Origin: Pseudalkalibacillus sp051842935
GTDB lineage: Bacteria > Bacillota > Bacilli > Bacillales > Fictibacillaceae
Reading direction: 5' to 3'
NCBI RefSeq assembly: GCF_051842935.1
Contig: NZ_JBPXRR010000002.1
Span: forward strand, 62,001 to 126,000
Length of the DNA stretch: 64,000 nucleotides
In this document: positions 7,729-16,733 of the stretch, one piece after another
How positions within the stretch are numbered: position 1 is the stretch's first letter
Layout: the number at the start of each line of letters is the position of its first letter
Program-made: the position numbers and the translations under genes
The notes under the pieces: model-generated
Databases searched by the model: none
What the model saw: only the letters and a program-made list of their open reading frames with translations
Told to the model about the DNA's origin: nothing

Positions 7729-9037
7729 ATTTGGATTGAAATTGTTGAAAAACGGTATCATGATTCACACGGAAAATCTCTTTGCCACAAATCGTGTTGA
7801 GGATCTTTTGATTCCGGTAGACCGACAAACCAAGATTCGTTGCGCCAGCTCCATGGGAGTGCTCCAAGTTGGTTAAAGTGAAGATATGGTTCTCCCGGTC
7901 ATCTTTAAATTTCAAACGATAATCAAGTGAGACCTTATATCGTTTGTCATCCTCCCATTCGATTTGATCACTGAACTTTTCGATCCAATCGGGTATATGA
8001 GGCTTGTATCCGGTAGCAAGAACCACCTTCTCAGAGTGATGGGTGAACGCTTCTCCCTTTTGCCATTGGTTGCACTTCAGCTTATAGCCATCTCCATCAT
8101 CAGAAGGCTCGATCTTCTTGACCTCTGTAAGAGGTTGAATCGTAACCGGTTTTGTCTCTCCATCAACCGACCGGTGATAGAGGAGGTCATAGATCTGTTT
8201 CAGGGTTTCAGGGTCGATGCCTTTTCGGAGTTGCCCGAGCGTTGAAAGGGCATCCTTCCGCTCATCAAATGTGAGCTGATGAAAGTACGCAACATAATCC
8301 GGTGAGAAAACTTCCTGTCCCAGCTTCGCGGATTCCAATTGGAGAAATCCAGCTGACCTCGTAAACCACGTCAGTTCATAATCGTATTTGTTTTCATCCA
8401 CTAACAATTCATAAAAGACTTCCGCCGCGCTCTGACCCGATCCGATGACAGTAATGGATTTCGTTTGTTTCGCTTCCTTTTCATAAAAGCGATACTGACT
8501 GGAATGGAATATGTCATCTCCAGAACAACCTTCGATATCCATCGGCACAAGAGGTACACTACCGGTTCCCATGACAATATGTCTTGCATAAAACTTCTCT
8601 ACCGCCTGTGTTTCCGTATCATGAACGACTACTTTATAAACCGGTTCGTCTTGTTGTATGTAGTCCACTTTAATGACGCGTTTGCCAAACAGACAATTGT
8701 CTAATTGATCAGCAACCCACGCCGCATAATTGTTATACTCACGCCTCGGAATATCAAATCGGTTAAAGAAAAAGAACTTATACAGACGGTTGTTTTCATG
8801 GAGGTAATTCAGAAAAGAATAAGGACTTTTCGGATTTGCTAATGTTACAAGATCTGCAAGGAATGGAACCTGCAAATCGGTCCCTTGAATCAACATGCCT
8901 GGATGCCATTCGAATTTGGACGTCTGATCAAAAAAGAGGGCATCTACGTCTTCCACCTCATCGGTTAGAGCAGCAAGACTTAAATTGAATGGACCAATCC
9001 CAACTCCAATAAAGTCATAAATCCTATCCTCGCTCAT
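7727..9037 (-). CDS. lysine/ornithine N-monooxygenase (SidA/IucD/PvdA family)
   Basis: The 436-residue flavoprotein hydroxylates the side-chain amine of lysine or ornithine (or a related diamine) with FAD, NADPH and O2, normally the first step of hydroxamate siderophore synthesis. The FAD motif is GVGIGPFNLSLA (11-22), the NADPH motif is VIGSGQSAAEVF, and the family motif ATGYKPHIPDW is near residue 345. No siderophore synthetase or decarboxylase is adjacent, so it stands alone. Its ATG follows AAAGGAAGTGG. Two copies of a palindromic repeat lie just upstream (9080-9155) and may be operators; no Fur box was seen. Confidence 0.88.
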   Translation of the reverse strand: MSEDRIYDFIGVGIGPFNLSLAALTDEVEDVDALFFDQTSKFEWHPGMLIQGTDLQVPFLADLVTLANPKSPYSFLNYLHENNRLYKFFFFNRFDIPRREYNNYAAWVADQLDNCLFGKRVIKVDYIQQDEPVYKVVVHDTETQAVEKFYARHIVMGTGSVPLVPMDIEGCSGDDIFHSSQYRFYEKEAKQTKSITVIGSGQSAAEVFYELLVDENKYDYELTWFTRSAGFLQLESAKLGQEVFSPDYVAYFHQLTFDERKDALSTLGQLRKGIDPETLKQIYDLLYHRSVDGETKPVTIQPLTEVKKIEPSDDGDGYKLKCNQWQKGEAFTHHSEKVVLATGYKPHIPDWIEKFSDQIEWEDDKRYKVSLDYRLKFKDDRENHIFTLTNLEHSHGAGATNLGLSVYRNQKILNTICGKEIFRVNHDTVFQQFQSK

Positions 9038-9079
9038 TAGACCACTTCCTTTGCTATGTTCGACAATTATTTTATTTCC

Positions 9080-9155
9080 TTAAACAAATGTTTGATTGAT
9101 TGGGTAAAACCTTGATGTTGCAAGGGGGAGAAATTTAAACAAACGTTTGATTGAG
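9080..9155 (-). promoter_or_regulatory. paired palindromic operator-like repeats upstream of the N-monooxygenase gene
   Basis: Two near-identical 21-bp copies, at 9080-9100 and 9135-9155, share TTAAACAAA(T/C)GTTTGATTGA. Each has a CAAA-YG-TTTG dyad. Spacing is 55 bp, start to start. The size, symmetry and pairing resemble a TetR-family operator; no TetR gene lies nearby. The rest of the 9038-9234 gap also holds a GAGAAGA/TCTTCTC hairpin at about 9174-9201 of unknown role. Confidence 0.55.
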
Positions 9156-9234
9156 TAACTGAGTTTTTTGTCGAGAAGAATAGTAGGTACTCCTCTTCTC
9201 TACTTTCACCTAAAACAAGGTAGTTAAACAACAA

Positions 9235-9263
9235 AAAGACCGACACCCGATTGGATGCCGATC
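9235..9263 (-). terminator. terminator after the PBP gene
   Basis: Read leftward, GATCGGCATCC / GGGTGTCGGTC (11 pairs, some G-U) is followed by TTTTTG. Confidence 0.85.
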
Positions 9264-9270
9264 TCCCCTA

Positions 9271-11409
9271 TTATTGCTCTTCTGTCGTTTCTTCTGTGGT
9301 TCCCTCTTCACCTTCGGAAGTTTCTTCTTCAGTACCTTCTTCGCCTTCTGGAACTTCTGGTATAGGACCCTCGTTATAAGCCTTTACGATTTCGTCAACA
9401 ATTTCAACGTTCACATGTCCGCCGTTAAGACTTGGGACAACAACCGAGAATGCGATTTCTGGGTTATCATATGGTGCATATCCAATGAACGTAAGATTGT
9501 AAGCACCAGGACCGACTATCCTTTGTGCAGTCCCTGTTTTGCCTGCAATCATCGTATTTTTCAACTCTCTAGCTGTGCCTCTGGTGCCATGGGTTACGAG
9601 GTAAAACCCTTCTTTCACACGATTGATTTCTTCTTCCGAATTATCAATACGGTTAATTACCCTAGTTTCATATTTAGAAACAAGTGGACCGAGATCCTCT
9701 TTCCCCGTAGATTGACGTACTTCTTTCAACAGATGCGGTTGTACTCTATATCCACCATTTGCAATTGTTGAAGCGTACTGTGCCATCTGGATTGGGGTAT
9801 AGGTGTCAAACTGACCAATTGTATAGTTGAACAAATTTCCTGCTTCAGTATCTTCTATATTACCTTCATAGCCCAATGCTTCCTCAGGCAAATCAATCCC
9901 TGTTTTTACACCCATTCCAACCGAAGCATAAACATCTCTCAACTTATAAAAGGTATCTTTATACTTTTGTTTTCTATTAACATATGCTGTGTAATATGTG
10001 CCGTGATCTACGATATTGAATCCAGCTATACGACCAATTCCAACCCCCATGTATACGTTAGAGGACTGCTCTAATGCTTGTTTATCATTTACTCTTCCTA
10101 TTCTATTTCCACCGTAAGAATCAAAAGGTTTTCTACCTTTCATTCTTACAGGGTTATCTTTAAGAACAGGTGCATTACCCATTTGATGCATAGCAAGAAC
10201 AGTTGCACCTTTAACTGTGGATCCCATTTCAAATGCTTTTTGTAGAGTTGCAAAAGAGTCATCCGTGAATTTTCCACCCTTGTATTCCCTACCAACCATT
10301 GCAAGAACTTCCCCAGAGTTCGGGTCCATCATCACAACATACGCACTATCTACTGGACCATCACCACGGCTACGTGCAAGAGTAATTTTTTCTTCAAGGA
10401 TCTTTCCGACTTTCTGTTGTAAGTTCATATCAATTGAGAGTACAAGGTCGTGTCCTCTTGAACCAGGTGATACGACAGGTGCTCCAATGGGTTGACCTGC
10501 TTTTGTCGTCGTAAATGTATAGGTCTTATCTTTACCACTCAGAATACCTTCATATTGCTTCTCCAGGTAACTTGTTCCGACTCGATCGTTACGAGCATAT
10601 CGTCTAAGTAGATAATGGTCCAGCTCTTCAGAAGGGATATCTTTTATATTGCCAAAAAAGAATTCCTTTCCAGCTGGATAGCTACGCTCGGCTGTCGAAG
10701 ATATTCCGAAACGTCCCTCGAGCTCACCAAGGTGCTCCCCGATGACAGCCATTTCTTTTTCTGTCAGGTCTTTTTTGATGAAGCTGACCTCGAGGTTCGT
10801 CGCTTTATCCAACTCCCGTTTGATGGCTAGGATTTCAAGGTTGCGGGTCTTGTCGGTTCCATCCATTTCTTCCCCATAAACCCCTGCATCCTTTAGATCT
10901 TCCTCTGTAATCCGATCAAGCACAAGCTTATAAAGGATCTTATCTTTATCCTCATCTTCACCGTATTCTTTGTCTCTTTCCTCTTGCGTAAGCTTTTGCT
11001 CATACGCTTCCAGCATGCCGGTTTCTACAATCCAAAAGTCTTCCCGGTCCCGTTCGGTAATTTTATTTAGAGGCATTTCAATCATAGGAGCGATTTTCTC
11101 AGCATATTTCATGTGCTCCTCTTGCCCCGTTCCTTGAATCCGAATGTACGTCAAAGCAAAAGAGGGAATGTTGGATACAATCAATCGTCCATTACGGTCA
11201 AACATTTTCCCACGCTCGGTTTGGACAGAGGCTTCAATGTTCGTGGTCATTTCAGATTGCGATCTGAAATGCTCCCCATGGACGATTTGGATGAATCCAA
11301 GACGGATGATCAACACTGTAAATAGCAAGAAAACAAACAAGAATAGTAGGTTTATCCTTGCTGGCAGAAATCTTTTCCTCTTCCTTTTTTGTTCTTCAAT
11401 GCTATCCAT
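9271..11409 (-). CDS. class B penicillin-binding protein (transpeptidase, PBP2 type)
   Basis: The 712-residue bitopic protein cross-links peptidoglycan. A basic cytoplasmic tail and one membrane helix (about 19-41) precede the pedestal domain with ERGKMFDRNGRLI (65-77). The transpeptidase domain shows S397-T-V-K (active-site Ser), S449-S-N and K624-TGT. The C-terminus ends in a Glu/Thr-rich tail (PEGEEGTEEETSEGEEG...) of about 30 residues, likely disordered at the cell surface. It resembles the B. subtilis PbpA/PbpH group involved in side-wall synthesis, but I cannot assign an exact orthologue. AAAAGGGGAG precedes the ATG. Monocistronic with its own terminator. Confidence 0.92.
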   Translation of the reverse strand: MDSIEEQKRKRKRFLPARINLLFLFVFLLFTVLIIRLGFIQIVHGEHFRSQSEMTTNIEASVQTERGKMFDRNGRLIVSNIPSFALTYIRIQGTGQEEHMKYAEKIAPMIEMPLNKITERDREDFWIVETGMLEAYEQKLTQEERDKEYGEDEDKDKILYKLVLDRITEEDLKDAGVYGEEMDGTDKTRNLEILAIKRELDKATNLEVSFIKKDLTEKEMAVIGEHLGELEGRFGISSTAERSYPAGKEFFFGNIKDIPSEELDHYLLRRYARNDRVGTSYLEKQYEGILSGKDKTYTFTTTKAGQPIGAPVVSPGSRGHDLVLSIDMNLQQKVGKILEEKITLARSRGDGPVDSAYVVMMDPNSGEVLAMVGREYKGGKFTDDSFATLQKAFEMGSTVKGATVLAMHQMGNAPVLKDNPVRMKGRKPFDSYGGNRIGRVNDKQALEQSSNVYMGVGIGRIAGFNIVDHGTYYTAYVNRKQKYKDTFYKLRDVYASVGMGVKTGIDLPEEALGYEGNIEDTEAGNLFNYTIGQFDTYTPIQMAQYASTIANGGYRVQPHLLKEVRQSTGKEDLGPLVSKYETRVINRIDNSEEEINRVKEGFYLVTHGTRGTARELKNTMIAGKTGTAQRIVGPGAYNLTFIGYAPYDNPEIAFSVVVPSLNGGHVNVEIVDEIVKAYNEGPIPEVPEGEEGTEEETSEGEEGTTEETTEEQ

Positions 11410-11493
11410 TAAAATCTCCCCTTTTTTGCTCTAGCTGCTAAAGACCCCTCGTAGAACTTGGTATCTATTCCAATTATTTCATATAAAGGGTAC

Positions 11494-11526
11494 AAAAGAA
11501 ACTGCTCTTTTGGAGCAGTTTTGAAC
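11494..11526 (-). terminator. terminator after the 378-residue membrane protein gene
   Basis: AAACTGCTC / GAGCAGTTT with a CAAAA loop, then CTTTTG, read leftward. Confidence 0.8.
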
Positions 11527-11534
11527 ATTTTTTT

Positions 11535-12671
11535 TCAATTTTTGAGGATTGCTTCTACTGGTTTGATAGGAGCTCCTTTTTTAACATCGTCCCATACGAA
11601 CACCACACCTGCACGAGGCAACACCCATTTATCAAGTTCAACCTTAACTGTATCATTAGGCAACGTACTGATGGCTTCTGCATCATCGAAAAAAGGAATA
11701 GCAATGACATCTACCTGATCTTGCAAATGTGAAAAGAGGATATCGACTGAATAAGTAGGTTCAGAAATGACTGCAATAAACTTTTTCTGAGATTTCAATT
11801 GTGGCATTTGGAACTTGATTTTAAACTTATGTTCACTTCTCTGGTCTTTATGAGGGGCTTTGGGAAGATGAAAATGCAGATAAAATCCTTCAATCTCCTT
11901 ATCGTTTCGAACGGTATAAGCAATCTCTTCATCGTCCAATTCAAAACGGAAGTTCAACACATCCTTCACAAACATATGCATTTCTTCATTGCTGAAACCC
12001 TGGAGAAGATCAATATGATTATCATTCACCCACAAGTTTTCACGGAAAAAGAAATTTTTTCGATCATACAAACCGTCCAATGTCCTTTCCTTATATGAAA
12101 AACCTACAGATATGCCGTTGTCTTCCAGATGATCCTGACTCACATTTTTGAAAAAGGATAATTCCTGCTTCACCCAATCATATGCGGCATCATCGATTAC
12201 AAACCATTCACTTCTCAGCGGAACATGATTTGTGTAGGATATGTAATACTTAAAATTGCGTCTGAAGCTATACTGATTGTTAAGGTAGGGTTCAATCATC
12301 GTACTGTATAGCATGTCACCCTCGGTCTTTCCAAGTAACGACTCTGTCGTGTTTTTGATGAACTGTTTTTTCGTATCATCTGAAAATCGACCAATCAGTT
12401 CTTGTTTGAAAACGAGCGCTTCTGTAATTCTGTCAGATACTTCTCGGTTATGATATGTCTTCGTGAAATGATCATAGAGGATATTGAATAATACGAGTGG
12501 AATCATTACTCCGATTAAAGAATTAATGACAGATATGTATAAAGAGTCCCAGGTGAATGTTTTCATGAAGATGTTTAAGAAGATGGCAATGATTAATAGC
12601 AGACACATGGAAATGAAGAATAAAAGACTAATATTTTTGTACGATTTCCGGTATTCATTTTCATCAAACAT
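11535..12671 (-). CDS. membrane-anchored protein of unknown function
   Basis: The 378-residue protein has two hydrophobic helices near the N-terminus (about 13-35 and 42-68) and a large soluble region with no motif I recognise. The soluble part includes an alpha-helical segment (about 80-125), then mixed strands and helices, and an aromatic-rich patch (YDRKNFFFRENLW) near residue 215. Coding looks real: long single frame, own terminator, intergenic spaces on both sides. Its neighbours are cell-wall genes, but nothing ties it to them functionally. No signal peptide or catalytic residues could be named. Confidence 0.7.
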   Translation of the reverse strand: MFDENEYRKSYKNISLLFFISMCLLLIIAIFLNIFMKTFTWDSLYISVINSLIGVMIPLVLFNILYDHFTKTYHNREVSDRITEALVFKQELIGRFSDDTKKQFIKNTTESLLGKTEGDMLYSTMIEPYLNNQYSFRRNFKYYISYTNHVPLRSEWFVIDDAAYDWVKQELSFFKNVSQDHLEDNGISVGFSYKERTLDGLYDRKNFFFRENLWVNDNHIDLLQGFSNEEMHMFVKDVLNFRFELDDEEIAYTVRNDKEIEGFYLHFHLPKAPHKDQRSEHKFKIKFQMPQLKSQKKFIAVISEPTYSVDILFSHLQDQVDVIAIPFFDDAEAISTLPNDTVKVELDKWVLPRAGVVFVWDDVKKGAPIKPVEAILKN

Positions 12672-12764
12672 GGTTGAATCCCCCTACACACATTTCATTC
12701 TACATCCTATATTTTACAACTTTTTTCGTTGTTCGGATAGATGGAGATATAGGGGGAGATTTTC

Positions 12765-13487
12765 TCAAATTTCTAATTTTACTAATCCGTACTTCGCAGC
12801 TGGTTCTTTCCGTTGTTTGGCCCACCATTGGTTTCCATGATCGAAATGCCACCACTCTGCTGAGTAATTCGTAAACCCGGAGGTTGTCATGATATGGTGA
12901 AGAAGCCTACGGTTCTGAAGGTATGTTTCTTCCTCTTCACTTAACGTTTCTTGCTTCTTCTTTTCTTCGTAATATCTCGTGTATGCATGTTCACCAAAAT
13001 CATCGAAGTCCGTTCCCATCGGTAAAACTGAACCATTGTTGTCAACAATCGTGATGTCAACAGATCCTCCAGTGAAGTGAGGAGATGGCGCTTTTTCATC
13101 ATCTGTTGGATAAGAGACGAATTGACGGGCGCCTTCATGAAGACGTTCCTCTGACCATTCTGGATAATCATTTGTCAACTTATCCAAATAAGAATCGTAA
13201 AGCTGTTTCTGAACCGAAAACGGTCGCCATCCGTCCCAAACCATCAGCTTGAATCCATTTGGAAGTTTACGTGCTGCTTCTACCAGTTGGATCGCCACCT
13301 CTCGACGGACGTAACAATCATTCAATGCACCTGGAATCCCTAGCTCATGATACTTAGGATTTACAATCAATAAGCCATGTTCGATACTTTGGATCGACAC
13401 CAATTCTTCTTTGTTCTCATGAATCGGTACCTGTCTCCAATCCTCAATCGGATGGACATGCGGTAATGGGTAATCGTTTCGGTTCAT
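12765..13487 (-). CDS. D-alanyl-D-alanine dipeptidase (VanX/DdpX, M15D)
   Basis: The 240-residue zinc peptidase cleaves D-Ala-D-Ala to free D-alanine. Zinc ligands are visible as SPHFTGGSVD (H137, D144) and the second motif as AEWWH (E211 catalytic, H214). The family arginine is in WDGWRPF (R88). There is no clear signal peptide, so it is probably cytoplasmic. It lies upstream of nothing obvious and is separated from ddl by a structured repeat and a terminator, so it is not in the same operon. A vancomycin-resistance role is unlikely because vanH and a D-Lac ligase are absent; turnover of wall dipeptide is more likely. AATGGAGG precedes the ATG. Confidence 0.87.
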   Translation of the reverse strand: MNRNDYPLPHVHPIEDWRQVPIHENKEELVSIQSIEHGLLIVNPKYHELGIPGALNDCYVRREVAIQLVEAARKLPNGFKLMVWDGWRPFSVQKQLYDSYLDKLTNDYPEWSEERLHEGARQFVSYPTDDEKAPSPHFTGGSVDITIVDNNGSVLPMGTDFDDFGEHAYTRYYEEKKKQETLSEEEETYLQNRRLLHHIMTTSGFTNYSAEWWHFDHGNQWWAKQRKEPAAKYGLVKLEI

Positions 13488-13669
13488 CAGAAAGCCTCCA
13501 TTCTTTTAATCTAAAAACTAAGATGATGTACAATCAGTACAGTATTCGAGGTTTGCCAAAGGAATCTGTTCGTGAAACCAGATAATGGTACTCTGATTTA
13601 AATCATCACTTATGAGTGACGTTCTTAAAAACTTCCATACGTAGCAGGCAAAATCCTTTTTTGGCCGAA

Positions 13670-13833
13670 AAGCGCAAGCCCCTTGTCTAGCACATGGATG
13701 TGCTGACTTCGACGTTATCACAGGAAGTGATGTGTTTAGTCGAAGATTCCCTTTCATTGGAAGTCCAACGAGGAGGCTGTTGCCGCCGCAGTAGGACTGA
13801 AGTGAACCAAGAGTCTTGGCGCTGAGCTAGACA
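13670..13833. repeat. structured interspersed element in the vanX-like/ddl gap
   Basis: The 13488-13916 gap carries a roughly 165-bp element with inverted ends TGTCTAGC (13684-13691) and GCTAGACA (13826-13833). Inside are GCACAT/ATGTGC (13690-13703), CTTCGAC/GTCGAAG (13707-13713 with 13739-13745) and a nested ATCAC/GTGAT hairpin. The opening AAAAGCGCAAGCCCCTTG and closing CTTGGCGCTGAGCTAGACA recall dispersed noncoding elements common in Bacillales genomes (from memory). A 79-codon ORF across it (13518-13757, minus) has no ribosome binding site and is rejected as a gene. Confidence 0.6.
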
Positions 13834-13874
13834 CCACACCATCGCATCCAAACATTTATACCTTCTTTTCTACT

Positions 13875-13910
13875 AAAAAAAGGGAGTGACCATACAGTGG
13901 TCCTCCCTTT
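13875..13910 (-). terminator. terminator after ddl
   Basis: AAAGGGAGGACCA / TGGTCACTCCCTTT, then TTTTTT, read leftward. Confidence 0.9.
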
Positions 13911-13916
13911 CATAAT

Positions 13917-15131
13917 TTATGAATTGGATCCTAATTTGCTTTTCGAACCGCCTTTAGCGCCACCGCTATGCATCGCGAATAGGTTCGTATCGACAGAGAA
14001 CGTCAGAGATTCCCGTTCACGCTCACGCTTCAACGCAACTTGAATCATATCAGACGTCAATTCTTTGAACGACTTTCCAGTCGGTTCCCATAGGTAAAAG
14101 GAAAGCGATCCAGGAATCGTATTGATCTCATTGACGAATACTTGCTCAGTATTTTTATCAATCAAGAAGTCGATTCGAGACACACCTGCGCAACCGAGGG
14201 TTTGGAATGTGTCTTTCGCCAGCTTCTGCACTTCTGCTGTCTTTTCATCAGACATCTCAGCAGGGATCTTACGGTTCGTGCTTTCCATTCCTTTGGATGA
14301 ACCGCCGCCTTTTGAACTTCCTCCGCTTTGGTACTTATCCTGATAAGTGAGGATATCTGTGCTGCTCAACACTTCTTCACATACGGAACTTTCCGCTTCT
14401 TCATAGTCACCGAGTACGGAACAGTTGACCTCTTTCAAGTTGGTCACCATTTTCTCGACGACGATTTTTTTCGCGAATTCAGTTGCAAGCTCAACAGCTT
14501 CCTCTAGCTCTTCACGGTTTGTCGCTTTACTGATTCCGACACTGGAACCGAGATTCGCAGGTTTGACGATGACTGGATAATTCAGTTCACTCTCGATTTT
14601 CTCGATAAGTGCATCTTGATCGTTCAACCAGTTTGAGGAATAGAACCAATGGTAGTCAAGGATTGGCAATCCAGAGTCACGCAGGATTTGCTTCATCATG
14701 ACCTTATCCATCCCGACTGCGGATGAGAATACGTCACATCCGACATACGGAAGGCCATGCAATTCGAAATAACCTTGTAAAATGCCATCTTCCCCATAGG
14801 TTCCGTGAATGACCGGGAAAGCAACGTCGATCTCAGAGATGAGCTTTTTACCGAACATACCTGTTGTGTGACGGTGGATGACCGGACGGCCTTGGTCGTT
14901 GGTCGTGATGATGATCCGCTCGCACTGCTTGAGCAGGCTATCTATGTTCTTATAATTCTCGATTTCTAATAAAGCTTCACCGGTATACCAGTTTTTATTT
15001 TTAGCAATATAGATCGGAATCGGTTCGTACTGGTCCCGATCGATTGCATTGATTGCTTGTAAGGCTGATATGACAGATACTTCGTGTTCTACAGATACGC
15101 CTCCAAAAAAGACGCCAACTTTTACCTTCAT
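13917..15131 (-). CDS. ddl: D-alanine--D-alanine ligase (Ddl)
   Basis: The 404-residue ATP-grasp enzyme joins two D-alanines for the peptidoglycan stem. Key parts: GGVSVEHEVSVISA at the N-terminus, HGTYGEDGILQGYFE, the ATP-binding VKPANLGSSVGISKA, and INTIPGSLSFYLWEP near the C-terminus. The omega-loop retains Tyr (DKYQ), as in D-Ala-D-Ala rather than D-Ala-D-Lac ligases. Two low-complexity stretches are unusual: GGSSKGGGSSKG after the omega-loop Tyr, and a GGAKGGSKSK tail. It follows the MurF-like gene by 12 bp in the same operon, so the two consecutive steps of D-Ala-D-Ala synthesis and attachment are co-expressed. Confidence 0.92.
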   Translation of the reverse strand: MKVKVGVFFGGVSVEHEVSVISALQAINAIDRDQYEPIPIYIAKNKNWYTGEALLEIENYKNIDSLLKQCERIIITTNDQGRPVIHRHTTGMFGKKLISEIDVAFPVIHGTYGEDGILQGYFELHGLPYVGCDVFSSAVGMDKVMMKQILRDSGLPILDYHWFYSSNWLNDQDALIEKIESELNYPVIVKPANLGSSVGISKATNREELEEAVELATEFAKKIVVEKMVTNLKEVNCSVLGDYEEAESSVCEEVLSSTDILTYQDKYQSGGSSKGGGSSKGMESTNRKIPAEMSDEKTAEVQKLAKDTFQTLGCAGVSRIDFLIDKNTEQVFVNEINTIPGSLSFYLWEPTGKSFKELTSDMIQVALKRERERESLTFSVDTNLFAMHSGGAKGGSKSKLGSNS

Positions 15132-15143
15132 CTATTCCAACCC

Positions 15144-16733
15144 CTATTCGTTAAATGTATCTGGAAGGTCGTTTTCTATGAGTACAATCGTGTTTTCTTT
15201 CGCGATTTCATTCATTTTCGCAATCGCATCATCCAGATTTTGCGCCACATAATATTGACTCTCTGGATATTGTTCTTCCTTCAACCCATCTTGCAATGGT
15301 ACCGTCTGCTTTTTACCGACAAGGATGACGAAATCACAGACACCTGCAGCATGCTGACCGAGCTTCTTGTTCAAGTTATACTCTTCTTCACCCAGCTCGA
15401 TCATTCCTGGTGTAATGAGGACTTTATAGCCTTCCATTTGTCCAAGGACTTCGAGTGCCATTTTCGATCCGACCGGGTTCGAGTTGAACGCATCGTCGAT
15501 GATCGTGATGTTCGCTGAATGTTTCTTGATTTCCATACGGTGCTCGACCGGCTGGATCTTTTTCGATGCAACAGAAATCTTCTTATCTGGCACGCCTAGT
15601 TCAGAAGCAGCTGCTACCGCTGATAGGATGTTGTAGACGTTATGTTCGCCAAGAAGCTTCGTCTGAATTTCAATTCGGGTCCCGTCCTTTTTCACAACGT
15701 CAAAGGAAGTACCTTTATTCGATACTCGGATGTTCTCCGCCTTATAATCGAGGTCATCCGCATAGATTCCGTAAAAGACGATACGCGCGTTGCTTTTCGG
15801 GCCTCTAGACATGATGTTTTGATCATCTTTATTCAAGAAACCGACGCCATCATCCGGGAGGCTGTCGATCAACTCGTATTTCGTCTTCTTAATGTTATCA
15901 AGTGTTTTGAACGTTTCTAAATGCTGTTCCCCGATCGCCGTCAGAATTCCGTACTTTTGGTGAACGAGGTCACAGATTTCCTGGATGTCATTCTCCTGCT
16001 TCGCACCCATCTCCGCTATGAAAAATCGGTGGAACGGACGAAGCATGTTCCGGACCGTGATCGTCACACCTAGCTTCGTATTATAGCTTTCAGGAGTCAT
16101 CAACGTATTGGCATGGGAAGAAAGAATCGTATGCAGGATGTGCTTTACGCTCGTTTTCCCGTAGCTTCCAGTAATCCCGATGACTTCTGTGTTTTTGGAC
16201 TCGTTGATGATGCGTTCCGCGTCATCGAAATAGCCTTGAGCGATCTTTTTCTCAATCGGCATGTTGATGGTGTTCGCTAGTAAAATTACATAATAGGAAA
16301 CAATCGTCAGCACCACATATGTGAGCAACAGTGGGACGAGTGCTACGTTATAAATCAGTTCGAAATAGAAGCTCAAGCCTGCGATCAATGCGACGACAAT
16401 CGCTGTCGTGACCATAAGCCTTTTGACACGGGCTGTAACGACCAGCTTCTTCTTCTCTTTTCCGGTCTCTCGAGTAAGATATAAGACCAAATAAAGGGCA
16501 ATAAACAATAGAATCGCAACGTTATCCAAAAAGTTCACGAATGCAATTAGTGCAGTGATGATCGGAATGAAGTCACGCTTTTTGAAGACTTTCTTGCGGT
16601 TTTCCTTCATCCATCTCAAAAACCGCTCATTGCGATACGAGTTCTGTTGCAACATATGGATGGCTCTTCTCAACCTTGACCAAGTGTACAGGGCCCAGAA
16701 AATGACCCCGATCATAAATAAAAGACTAAGCAT
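15144..16733 (-). CDS. membrane-anchored MurF-like Mur ligase
   Basis: The 529-residue protein has an N-terminal region with a hydrophobic start, a basic amphipathic stretch, and four or so membrane helices (to about residue 165). A Mur ligase domain follows with the P-loop GITGSYGKTS, then EMGAKQENDI, and DDAFNSNP with a C-terminal ligase domain. MurF adds D-Ala-D-Ala to UDP-MurNAc-tripeptide in the cytoplasm; standard MurF lacks the membrane part. ATG at 16733 is preferred over the upstream 16757 because AAGGAG lies 7 nt before it. It overlaps the hydrolase gene by 8 bp and precedes ddl. It could be a second, specialised MurF. Confidence 0.85.
   Translation of the reverse strand: MLSLLFMIGVIFWALYTWSRLRRAIHMLQQNSYRNERFLRWMKENRKKVFKKRDFIPIITALIAFVNFLDNVAILLFIALYLVLYLTRETGKEKKKLVVTARVKRLMVTTAIVVALIAGLSFYFELIYNVALVPLLLTYVVLTIVSYYVILLANTINMPIEKKIAQGYFDDAERIINESKNTEVIGITGSYGKTSVKHILHTILSSHANTLMTPESYNTKLGVTITVRNMLRPFHRFFIAEMGAKQENDIQEICDLVHQKYGILTAIGEQHLETFKTLDNIKKTKYELIDSLPDDGVGFLNKDDQNIMSRGPKSNARIVFYGIYADDLDYKAENIRVSNKGTSFDVVKKDGTRIEIQTKLLGEHNVYNILSAVAAASELGVPDKKISVASKKIQPVEHRMEIKKHSANITIIDDAFNSNPVGSKMALEVLGQMEGYKVLITPGMIELGEEEYNLNKKLGQHAAGVCDFVILVGKKQTVPLQDGLKEEQYPESQYYVAQNLDDAIAKMNEIAKENTIVLIENDLPDTFNE

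Noticed and set aside
13518..13757. 79-codon minus-strand ORF with several Cys
   Set aside because: It lies across the structured noncoding element and has no ribosome binding site.
12765..15131. Vancomycin resistance cluster (vanX-like plus ligase)
   Set aside because: No vanH or VanRS, the ligase keeps the omega-loop Tyr typical of D-Ala-D-Ala specificity, and a terminator separates the genes.
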